Positions 1-8,400 of a stretch of DNA of 11,101 bases are shown piece after piece (within the stretch, counting starts at the first letter, position 1; every line of letters starts with the position of its first letter). The stretch comes from JBKHBQ01 sp046542305 (GTDB lineage: Bacteria > Bacteroidota > Bacteroidia > Bacteroidales > 4484-276). The notes below the pieces were generated by a model. It saw only the letters and a list, made by a program, of their open reading frames with translations, did not search any database and was not told the origin of the DNA. A program made the position numbers and the translations under genes. The stretch spans positions 1 through 11,101 of the forward strand of contig JBKHBQ010000123.1 in assembly GCA_046542305.1 (NCBI GenBank), in the 5' to 3' direction.

Positions 1-155
1 CCAAGCAGTGCATCGCAGATGGCGTGGATCAGCACATCGGCGTCAGAATGTCCTACAGCGCCGAGGTGGTGTTGAAACTCAACGCCCCCGATGATCAGCG
101 GATAACCTGCGGCAAGCTGATGCACATCATAGCCGGTACCTGTTCTGATTTTCAT
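1..155 (-). CDS. ispF: 2-C-methyl-D-erythritol 2,4-cyclodiphosphate synthase, N-terminal part (runs off left edge)
   Basis: IspF converts 4-diphosphocytidyl-2-C-methyl-D-erythritol 2-phosphate to the 2,4-cyclodiphosphate, releasing CMP, in the cytoplasmic MEP pathway to isoprenoid precursors. Reading left from the ATG at 155-153 gives MKIRTGTGYDVHQLAAGYPL, then an IIGGV strand, then a GHSDADVLIHAICDALL segment. This is the N-terminal third of the roughly 160-residue family. By alignment with the E. coli enzyme, the metal ligands are Asp10, His12 and His44, and His36-Ser37 lies in the substrate loop. All are present, so the visible part looks functional. The start is unambiguous because residues 3-12 already match the family. 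It lies 97 bp beyond porV on the same strand, but a strong terminator separates them, so it is probably transcribed independently. I found no strict TAnnTTTG promoter in front of it; the nearest sequence is GAACTTTG. The C-terminal two thirds lie outside the window. Confidence 0.93.
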   Translation of the reverse strand, partial: MKIRTGTGYDVHQLAAGYPLIIGGVEFQHHLGAVGHSDADVLIHAICDALL

Positions 156-197
156 AAAGCGGTTTTTGGCCAAAGTTCGCAATTTTCAGTAAAATAA

Positions 198-228
198 AAA
201 GCCGGAAACATCAACTGCTTCCGGCTTT
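198..228 (-). terminator. Rho-independent terminator after porV
   Basis: Positions 198-207 (AAAGCCGGAA) and 219-228 (TTCCGGCTTT) form a perfect 10-bp stem around an 11-nt loop. Read on the minus strand, the hairpin is followed directly by a T-rich tract (TTTTTATTTTA, including the end of the stem). It starts 25 bp after the porV stop codon and 43 bp before the ispF start. This is the classic layout of an intrinsic terminator ending the porU-porV transcription unit. On the plus strand it has only a weak T tract after it (about 236-240), and no plus-strand gene ends here. Confidence 0.9.
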
Positions 229-252
229 ACGAATATTTTTCGGTTTTATCCT

Positions 253-1452
253 TTACTGATAAAACTCGTCGAAGTCGAAAATGAGCGTGAAACGGAGGGT
301 GTTCTCCAGCGGGTTCTGCTGTTCGAGCGGGATAAGGTACGAGAAATCCAGACCGAAAACATTGTATTTCAAACCTGCTCCCAGGGTGAAATATTTTCGG
401 TTTCCTTTCATCCTGTCTTCATAAAAGAATCCGCCGCGTACGGCAAATACCTTGTTGTACCAATATTCCACACCGGTTCCGAAATAGAATTCGCGAAGTT
501 CTTCGCTAAATCCGTCCGGGGCGTCGTACCACGACTGGATCATGCCTTCAACCACAGAAACGCTTGGATCCATGCCGGCAGCAATTACACGTTGCCCGTC
601 CTCAATTATTGGATTGCCCAACGAATCCTGTGCATATATGGGCGGTGTAGGTACCAGCAGCTTGTTCACGTCGATGGCGAACGAAAGACGGTTGTAGTCA
701 TCCAGATCGATGGTGAGGCGCGGTCCGAGGCGCAGGTTTGTGGGAATGAAATCTTTTTCGGTAGTGGCATCGGAATAAGAAATCTTCGATCCGATGTTGG
801 AAATATTTAAACCAAAAGCAAACTCAGCATACTCCACATCTCTCCAGTTCAGTTCGTGGGTGTGATACACAGCCACGTCGGCAGCAATCGACTGCCCCGG
901 CTTGGTGGCTACACCGGCCACATCGATGCCCTGGGTGAGGTTGGAGTGGATGTAGCGTGCGGCAACGGCACCCGACCAGTTTTCCGAAAACTTTCTGGAA
1001 TAGGTCGCGTCGAGCGAAAACTCATTGGGCCTGTAGTTTCCGATGGTCGAACCCTGAATGTCGGTAAAGGTAATGTCGCCAAGGGTAAAGTAAAGCAAGG
1101 ATGATGCGATGGCCTGCCGATCGTCGATCTTGTAATAACCGGCCACATAAGCCAGGTTAATATCACTCACGATGGCCCGCAGCCACGGGCTATACGCTGC
1201 CGAAAAACCGATCTTTGAATCGATAAAAGCGTACTTGGCAGGATTCCAGTGCATGGAGTTGGCATCGGGAGTGGTAGCCACACCAATATCGCCCATGGCA
1301 CCGGCCCTGGCATCAGGTGCAATCAACAAAAAAGGAACTGCGGTGGTGATGGTGTTGGTTTGACCCAAATAGTTTGGCCTGTTATCCTGCGCTTGTGCAA
1401 AATTCACAAAAATCATGCATACAGCCAGGGCTGCAAGAGCTTTTTTAATCAT
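253..1452 (-). CDS. porV: Type IX secretion system outer-membrane protein PorV
   Basis: PorV (LptO) is a FadL-like outer-membrane beta-barrel. It receives cargo emerging from the SprA/Sov translocon by its C-terminal signal domain, delivers it to the PorU sortase, and holds PorU at the cell surface. The 399-residue product is close to the usual PorV size. A cleavable signal peptide (residues 1-21, ending AQA before QDN) leads to a hallmark region at about 48-73, including AMGDIGVATTPDANSMHWNP. Alternating amphipathic strands follow, and it ends in NPLENTLRFTLIFDFDEFYQ, the usual PorV terminus rich in aromatics. A loop at about residues 275-315 (PIIEDGQRVIAAGMDP and following) probably lies between strands. 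The ATG at 1452 is chosen because it gives a compact signal peptide with a KK n-region. The gene lies 91 bp after the second PorU gene on the same strand and is followed by a strong terminator. The PorV/PorQ family is the only serious alternative family, and length and position next to PorU favour PorV over PorQ. Confidence 0.95.
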   Translation of the reverse strand: MIKKALAALAVCMIFVNFAQAQDNRPNYLGQTNTITTAVPFLLIAPDARAGAMGDIGVATTPDANSMHWNPAKYAFIDSKIGFSAAYSPWLRAIVSDINLAYVAGYYKIDDRQAIASSLLYFTLGDITFTDIQGSTIGNYRPNEFSLDATYSRKFSENWSGAVAARYIHSNLTQGIDVAGVATKPGQSIAADVAVYHTHELNWRDVEYAEFAFGLNISNIGSKISYSDATTEKDFIPTNLRLGPRLTIDLDDYNRLSFAIDVNKLLVPTPPIYAQDSLGNPIIEDGQRVIAAGMDPSVSVVEGMIQSWYDAPDGFSEELREFYFGTGVEYWYNKVFAVRGGFFYEDRMKGNRKYFTLGAGLKYNVFGLDFSYLIPLEQQNPLENTLRFTLIFDFDEFYQ

Positions 1453-1543
1453 AAAGATGTGCGTTTACTTTTGTTAAAAATATCAACTTAAACGGTCAAT
1501 GCAATTGAATATTGTTTAAGTATTTTGCAGATATGCTTTAATT

Positions 1544-4500
1544 TTAATTCGTAATGATCATTTTTTGTACCATCTCGGAAGTGAGGCCGTTAGCATTGTA
1601 CACCTTCATTTTGTATACGTACCATCCCGGTCTGAGCTTTTCCCCTCCGGTGCCGGTGCCGTCCCAACGGATCGGATCAACAAGATAGCCGCTACTAAAC
1701 ACCTTTTGCGGCCCGATTGTTCTAACCAACTGCCCGTTGAAGTTAAAAATTTCAATCTCCACCGAAAGTTCCTCTTCAAACTGATTGTGCCTGAAGGTGA
1801 ACCAGGTTTCGTTGCTGAAAGGATTGGGATAGTTATAAACCCGCTCCATTTCCACGGGCAGGTTGTTGGAAATGCTGAAGGTGATGGTTTTTACAGAAGA
1901 ATTGTTGTACATGTCCCAGGCCTTTAATTCAAGCGTATGTTCTCCTTCGGCGAGTTCTCCGAGCGGGAGTTGAATGCTGCCGCTGGTAAAGTCGTCGATA
2001 GCCGGAACATAATGGTTGTTCAGGATCATGGAATGGGTATAGTTGCCATCGAGGGTGGCGATGATGTCGTGCCCGATACCGGTACCTGAGGCATTGATGC
2101 CAGAAGGATCGTTGAGGTATGCCAGCATCAGCGGATGATTGCTGATCATGCTGCCGTTGCGGAAAAGCGAGTCGTTCAGGAAAAGATCGATTTGCGGGCC
2201 AGTGTTATCGGCAGCCGTCTGGTCGTCGTATCCCCCGATTAAAAAATTCTCATATGCTCCTGTGGCATCATAAATACTGTCGGTGGCGTAATAGCTGATC
2301 TTTCCCACACCGTACTGATAGGAAATATCCTTTGGGATTACAAAGGAGAAGCTGAACCTGCCGTTAACCACCGAAGCCACGCCCTGGAAGAGGATATTGT
2401 TCTGAACCTCGAATTCGTAAGGCATGCTGCGCGGGTCGTTGCCCAGGGTGGTGATTTGCTCGGCTTTATCGTACAGGCTGATGTAGATCTTTCCGTTGAA
2501 GGATTCTATCATCTGGTTACCATCCGAAAACCCCGCGACGCGACCCGAAATTTCCACCCTGCTGTTGGCTTTCAGTGTATCCCTGAAGGTGTCGGCAGAA
2601 ATGCCGTTGATCAGGTCGGTTTGGATATTGTACTGCGGAAGGGCCAGCTTAAGCGCCGGATTTCCCAGCAGGACGAAGTTGCGGATATTGGTATTTGATG
2701 GATTCTTCGAAAACATGATCAGATCGCCCAGGCGCGGGTAATGGCCGGGTTGGGCCCTGAAGAGGGTATCGTAAATTCGCCGGTTAAGGGTTAGGTTGGA
2801 TGCGGCAAAAGCCAGTCGGGTGGTAGTGAACAGTGCCACTCCGCCGCCATCTGGATTCAGCAGCACAAGTTCACCGGCAGAAGTCAGCAGGGGATTGTCG
2901 AACCGGCTGAATTCGCAGGTGGCGGTAATGAATACCGGCAGCCTGTCGAAGTTATCCCATGAATTGATATCCGGAATTCCCAGCACATGCTCGTGGGCCA
3001 GACCCAATTCTCCGCCGTGGCCGGTATAATTCACCAGCAGCGTTCCTTCCTCTACCTGTTTGTTAAAAGCTTTGGTCACCTCGGGGTAGCGGTGTCCGCT
3101 GGTGCTGGATTCCTGCTGATAGGCATCGAAATAAATCTTGTTAATGTTCAGAGTTTTATTGTTGCGCTCGACGAGTTTCACCAGCACGGTATCGGCCTGG
3201 AAAATGTGCAGATTAAAATCTTCATCATCGGCGATAAAACACATGCTGTTTCTCCAGGTGCCTTTTACTTCCGTCGAATTTCGCATGTAATGCTCGATCT
3301 TATCCACCATGTTTTCGGCTTCTTGTACGGTGTTCACCGGGAGACGGCCGATGCCGATGTCAACATTCCCTGAGGCATCCTGGCCTTCATTATCGTCCAT
3401 CAGCCCGAAAAAATCATCGGTTACATAGGATGAAGTGTACCAGAGCGACTGTTTCGACTGGTAGGTGAGTACAAAATTGCGGTCGCTGATAATACGGTTT
3501 TTGGGATCGTAGGACCCGTCGCCAAAGAGCATCAGGTATTTTAATGCCGGCGGATCACCGGAGCGCTGGTAAACCATTCTTACAAAATCACGGATCGCCA
3601 CAGGGTCGGTTGTTCCTGCTGAAAACTCATTAAAGATCTGTTCGGGAGTTACAATGGCAATGTCCATCTGGTCGAGCTCCTCGTGCAATTGCTTCACGCG
3701 TTCGGCCTGAGCCAGAAAGTCGGGATGGCTGATGATGATGAAATCCTTGCCGCCGATGGCATGCAGGTTCTGGTTTTCGATTTTTCCTAACGGTGCCGGC
3801 GCGTAGAACCCGGTGTTGTTGAAGCCAACAAATTCGCGCAGGGTGTCGGTGGCTGCTTTAAAGCTGCTGAGATTGCCCGCCAGATCAGTGGGTATCATTT
3901 TGGGAGATAACGGATCGCTAACATCCCACACCTGAAAATCTGCATCGGCTCCATCAATTTGAAACTCGGATATCTGTCCTTCGTTGGTGGTGTAGATATT
4001 GCGAAAACCGAATTGGGTTCCGTTAAATTTAAGGTGGCTCATTACATTGAGCTCGATGAAGTTCAGCCAGCCCTTGCTTTGGTTGGTGGGCTTATCGTAT
4101 GTAATGGAAATGTTGATCTGGTCCGTATCCTGTACCTTCAGCCGTTTGGTTTTATTCAGGGTATTGGCATACTGTACAATCGATCCGGGTGGAATCGCGT
4201 TGAGCGTAGCCTGCATCAGCGAATCGCCGTTCATGTAGATCATGAACGAACTCACCTTATCGGCACGTGCAGCAAATTCGCATTCCAGGTAGATATTTTG
4301 TGAAAGATCCCTGTTCGGAAAATCAAAACTGAAATCGTGCGTAAGTTTGTCCGAGAATTCCTCGCCGTACCATTCGGTTCCTGACTGGATCAGATTTACC
4401 GTATCCAGTTCATGATACACATAATCATTGTAATGGGAAATCACCTCATCTGCCTGCTGCTGAACGGCGGGAAGGGTTTCGATACGACGGCCCATGCCGG

Positions 4501-5374
4501 GGCTTACGGTGATAAAATAATGCGAAACATAGGAGTAGCGGTGCCTGATGTGTGTAAATGCCAGCTTCAGGGGGACATACTCCCAGCTTTCGGGGCCTTC
4601 GGCATAGAACAGTACATAATCATCAGGGTCGAAACTTCCGTCATCGGCGCCTTCCACGTGGATGGCGTTCTCCTGAAGATCGTCATGTTTGAATGCGCTG
4701 TTGCTTTCAGGCAGCATGCCGCCGCCATTGCCATATATTTTTATTTCAACCGGATCGATGCCGGCAACATCGATGCCCATCGACTCCAGATCCTGATAGC
4801 TCAGCTTATAAATTCCGGTTTTTGAAATGGCCATCTTGTACCATTCACCTTCGGCCAGCACGGAATTTTCGGCATAGGTGCGGCTTTTGCCTGCAACACC
4901 TGCATGTGATGAAGGCTTCAACACCGCTTCAATATCAAAGCTTACAAGCTTTTCATATTTTCCGGTTTTTTCGTTGTAGCGCAACGGAAGAAACTGAAGC
5001 TGACTGAAATGATCGTTTCGGATGGTAATGACTTCGTCAAGCAGTCTGATTTCATTTTCGATCAACTGAATATCCGCGACCGCTGAAATTTCATCCTGAT
5101 TTCCGAATGGTTCAAAGCGTGTATTTTTCAGTTTGAAATGGTAGGCCAGTGCCGGGTCACCTATTGGAAAAAGTTGCGAATAGACGGGGAGCAATCCAAA
5201 CTGATCATGGTTCACGGCATCAACAAAATTCAATACCTTCAACTCACCATCCTGGAATTGCAGATTTTGAATGCCTGTCCATTGGATTGTTTGGCCGGTG
5301 TGCAGTGTTTGAGCATGAATCGCAGAGATCAGTGTAAATGCGATGAGATATGTGAGTAAAAAATGCTTTTTCAT
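1544..5374 (-). CDS. porU: PorU family T9SS sortase, downstream tandem paralogue
   Basis: PorU is the C25 (gingipain-like) cysteine peptidase of the T9SS attachment complex. At the cell surface it cleaves the C-terminal signal domain from cargo and joins the cargo to lipid. This 1276-residue copy has a signal peptide (1-21, ending AIHA before QTLH) and N-terminal beta-rich domains, including a YGNGGGMLPESN motif shared with its neighbour. The C25 domain contains LMLFGDGSYDPKNR, DIGIGRLPV, NYTGHGGE with the presumed catalytic His786, and ITATCEFSRFD with the presumed nucleophile Cys820. An Ig-like region with GIGHDI comes next. The last ~96 residues (from Asn1181, NYPNPF, through IRWDGT to QKMIITN) resemble the FlgD-like T9SS type A C-terminal domain. 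The TAA stop is at 1546-1544. The gene starts 39 bp after the upstream PorU stop and precedes porV. Family assignment is firm. Which of the two copies is the true PorU ortholog cannot be told from this sequence, so the symbol is by family. Confidence 0.9.
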   Translation of the reverse strand: MKKHFLLTYLIAFTLISAIHAQTLHTGQTIQWTGIQNLQFQDGELKVLNFVDAVNHDQFGLLPVYSQLFPIGDPALAYHFKLKNTRFEPFGNQDEISAVADIQLIENEIRLLDEVITIRNDHFSQLQFLPLRYNEKTGKYEKLVSFDIEAVLKPSSHAGVAGKSRTYAENSVLAEGEWYKMAISKTGIYKLSYQDLESMGIDVAGIDPVEIKIYGNGGGMLPESNSAFKHDDLQENAIHVEGADDGSFDPDDYVLFYAEGPESWEYVPLKLAFTHIRHRYSYVSHYFITVSPGMGRRIETLPAVQQQADEVISHYNDYVYHELDTVNLIQSGTEWYGEEFSDKLTHDFSFDFPNRDLSQNIYLECEFAARADKVSSFMIYMNGDSLMQATLNAIPPGSIVQYANTLNKTKRLKVQDTDQINISITYDKPTNQSKGWLNFIELNVMSHLKFNGTQFGFRNIYTTNEGQISEFQIDGADADFQVWDVSDPLSPKMIPTDLAGNLSSFKAATDTLREFVGFNNTGFYAPAPLGKIENQNLHAIGGKDFIIISHPDFLAQAERVKQLHEELDQMDIAIVTPEQIFNEFSAGTTDPVAIRDFVRMVYQRSGDPPALKYLMLFGDGSYDPKNRIISDRNFVLTYQSKQSLWYTSSYVTDDFFGLMDDNEGQDASGNVDIGIGRLPVNTVQEAENMVDKIEHYMRNSTEVKGTWRNSMCFIADDEDFNLHIFQADTVLVKLVERNNKTLNINKIYFDAYQQESSTSGHRYPEVTKAFNKQVEEGTLLVNYTGHGGELGLAHEHVLGIPDINSWDNFDRLPVFITATCEFSRFDNPLLTSAGELVLLNPDGGGVALFTTTRLAFAASNLTLNRRIYDTLFRAQPGHYPRLGDLIMFSKNPSNTNIRNFVLLGNPALKLALPQYNIQTDLINGISADTFRDTLKANSRVEISGRVAGFSDGNQMIESFNGKIYISLYDKAEQITTLGNDPRSMPYEFEVQNNILFQGVASVVNGRFSFSFVIPKDISYQYGVGKISYYATDSIYDATGAYENFLIGGYDDQTAADNTGPQIDLFLNDSLFRNGSMISNHPLMLAYLNDPSGINASGTGIGHDIIATLDGNYTHSMILNNHYVPAIDDFTSGSIQLPLGELAEGEHTLELKAWDMYNNSSVKTITFSISNNLPVEMERVYNYPNPFSNETWFTFRHNQFEEELSVEIEIFNFNGQLVRTIGPQKVFSSGYLVDPIRWDGTGTGGEKLRPGWYVYKMKVYNANGLTSEMVQKMIITN

Positions 5375-5393
5375 ACTTAAATTATAGAGATGT

Positions 5394-5401
5394 CAAAGAT
5401 A
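5394..5401 (-). promoter_or_regulatory. Possible Bacteroidota -7 element before the downstream porU copy
   Basis: On the minus strand these bases read TATCTTTG, an exact match to the Bacteroidota -7 consensus TAnnTTTG. They lie in the AT-rich 39-bp gap between the two PorU genes, 19 bp ahead of the ATG. A transcript starting about six bases on would have a leader of only around 13 nt. No clear -33 TTG is visible at the usual distance; AT-rich sequence lies there. The octamer has only six fixed positions and also occurs by chance in non-promoter places in this window, for example TACTTTTG on the plus strand near 1467. This is a weak candidate for an internal promoter giving separate expression of the second copy and porV. 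Confidence 0.3.
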
Positions 5402-5413
5402 ATTAAAAATTTA

Positions 5414-8400
5414 TCATCTTGAAATTACCAGCTTCTTAACTGCTGAGAATGTGTGCCCTTCGTCATCGGTTACCTGCACCTGATAGATGTACAATCCGCC
5501 TTTGAGCCGGTGTCCGCCCTGGCTGGTTCCGTCCCAACGGATGGGAGTCGTATGAAATCCGCCGCTCACATTGTTGTGTTGCAGCTCGGCTACCTGACGT
5601 CCGCTGAAGTCGAATATCCTGATCACCACATCCAGTTCCGAACGTGCATGATTGTGATTAAAGGTAAAGTAGGTTTCGTTGATAAACGGATTCGGATAGT
5701 TGATCAGGTTTTCAATCGCCACTTGATCATCCGCGACCACGGTAAAGCGCAGGCTGGCCTCCGAGGAATTGTTGAACACATCCCATATTTTGAACTTTAG
5801 TTCATGATCGCCCGAAGGCAGGCCGGAAAAGGGAAACATCACGCTTCCGCTTTTATAGCTGCCGAAATCCGACTCGTAGAATTCATTCAATTTGTATGGA
5901 TTTTCGGTATCGCCGTTAAGGATGGCCACGATGTCGTGCCCGATGCCGTTGCCCACGGTATTGATGCCGTTTTCGTCGAAAACCTTGGCCAGGAGAATGG
6001 GATTCGGACCGGTGATGTCACCGCTTTGAAACAGGGTGTCGTTCATGAACAGCGAAATCAGCGGACCGGAATTATCGATGGATGCTGTATGGTCGGATCC
6101 GCCAATGATGATGTTTTCGTAATAGCCGTTGGCTGATTTTTCACCGTTTTCGGCGAAATAGCTGATTTTTCCGTAGCCATAGTTGTAGGCAATGTCCTTG
6201 GGTACGATGAAAGAGAAGCTGAATTCACCATTGTTTACCTGGTTTTTGCCTTTGTAAATAGTATTCTTGCGAAGCATGAATGTGCGTTCGTAGCTCCCGT
6301 CGTCCTGCCCCAGGGTGGTCACTTCCGATTCTTTGTCGAAAACGGTAGCCTGCAGGGTGCCGTTGAAGGACGGAACCAGTTTTCCATCGGCATCCACGAT
6401 GCGGCCGGAGATGGTTACCTTCGAAAGCGCTCTCAGCGTATCAGGTGTCTCAAGGGCTTGCTCGTAATTGATGTTCAGGGTTTCCACCCTGTAATCCGGA
6501 TAGGCCATTTTTAAAGCAGGATCACCGAGCAGTATAAATTTCTTGTCGTTACTCGATGAACTGCTCTCAAGTTTTGCAAGCCTGATGAGGTCGCCCATAG
6601 CATAATATTCTCCATTGGTCTTTTGGAAGGCATATTGATAAAGTGGCAAGTTGAGGCTGAAGTTCGATCCGCCGTAGGTAGCCCGCGATGTTGTGAAAAG
6701 GGCTATACCACCGCCATTGGGATTCAGAAATACATATTCGCCTGCCGAGGTGCGGTTGGGATCGTCGTACCGGGCAAATTCACAGGTGGCCGTAATAAAA
6801 ACCGCTAACCTGTTGTAATTGCTCCAGTTGTAAATGTCAGAGTTTTCGAGAATTCGCTCGTGCGCCCAACCTACTTCACCGCCATGTCCGGTATAGTTCA
6901 TGATCATGCTTCCTTTTTCCATCCTGGTATTAATGGCGCTGTTTACTGTAGGATAGCGCTGTCCGCCGGGCGTCGATTCCTGAATGTAGGCATCGATGTA
7001 AATCTTGTCGATGTTATATTCATGATAGGTCGAATCGATAAAATTCGCCAGTTGATCAGCCTGTTTGAGGTGGGTATTGCCGTTTTCGTCATCGGCCACA
7101 AAGGTGATTACATTGCGCCAGTCGCCCATTGATTCAGGGCTGGTGGCATAATGAATGATCTTATTCACCGCCACCTCTGCTTCTTCGGCCGTGGTTACCA
7201 CCAGCCTTCCGATGCCAATGTCGAGGAGGTCGGAAGAATGTGTGCCTTCTTCAGGATCAAGATAACCGAAATAATCGTCGGTGGCATATGAGTGAATATA
7301 GTGCAGCGAATTCTGCGATTCGAAGGTCGGCACAAAATTGTGCTGTATTTCTATCCTGTTTTTGAAATCATAGGAGGCATCGCCGAAAAGCAGCAGGTAT
7401 TTCGGGCCGTTGCTTTCGCCGCCGCGTTCGTAGAGCATCCGCATTAAATCCTTTATGGCGGTGATGTCCTGTGCTCCGGAGGAAAACTCGTTATAAACCT
7501 GTTGCGGGGTTACCACCACCGTCCGCAGGCCTGATTGTGCCGAGTGAAAATCTCTCAGCCGGACCGCCTGATCCAGAAAATCCGGATGGGATACGATCAC
7601 GTAATCGATGGTTCCCAAACCGTGCAGGTTCTGGTTTGGCACTTGCTCTACAAATTCGGCCGTGAGGAAGCTGCTGCCGTCGAAAGCCACAAATTCGCGG
7701 ACATTGGGGGAGGGGAGTACATATTTTAAGGTGCTGCCCGAATAGGTGGCCTGAATCTTTTGCGCATTGAGCGGATCGCTCACTTCCCACACCGTAACGT
7801 CCTGGTTTACATTGCTCAGGTTGAATTCGGCAATTTTGGAGCTGCCTTTGGCGCTCACATCGCGGAAAGACATCTGCCCGCCGGTGAAAATGCTTTTTCT
7901 TACCACGTTCAGTTCGATGTAGTCCAGCCAGCCCTGCGCGCTGTTGGTGGATTTGTTGTACTGCAGGTTCACATCTATATCATCGCCCGAGGCAAGGAAA
8001 CGGTTTTCCTTTACCACAGCCTTGGCATATTCGCCTTCGGGATCGTCGAGGGTGCGGTCAACCGCGATGGTAAATGTGCTGTCGTCCACAGTGGCAAGAT
8101 AAGCGCTCGACAGCTCGGCCTTGGCCACAACCCGCGCCTTAAAATAATGTGAGGAAGCAGCATGGAGGTTGGGGAAATTAAACGAAAAATCATAGCTGGT
8201 TTGCAGGTCGAACAGCTCGCCGTACCATTCTCTTCCCGACCCGATCAGGTTCAGCTCCTCAAGCTCGTGAAAAGCATAATCGTTGAAGGTGGTCGAAACG
8301 TAGTTCGGGGTTTCTCCTCCGGGGGTAAGGTTTTGTACCCGCTTGCCGGGGCCCTTGTCGGTGGTGATGAAATAATAGGCGTAGTCGGAGTAAATATTTT

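Noticed and set aside
1465..1474. TACTTTTG, a plus-strand -7 promoter match between the downstream porU copy and porV
   Set aside because: It faces right into antisense territory with no plus-strand gene to serve. The octamer has only six fixed positions and occurs by chance.
592..1491. Several short plus-strand frames across porV
   Set aside because: All overlap porV in antisense, have no domain signature, and the porV reading is continuous with a signal peptide and family motifs.
1660..5546. Near-identical DNA segments in the two porU copies (for example around 1660-1677 and 5529-5546, and at the GIGHDI codons near 2058-2081 and 5924-5945) as possible mobile or recombination repeats
   Set aside because: They are matching conserved protein motifs (IRWDGT, GIGHDI) in two paralogues and have no element ends or target duplications.
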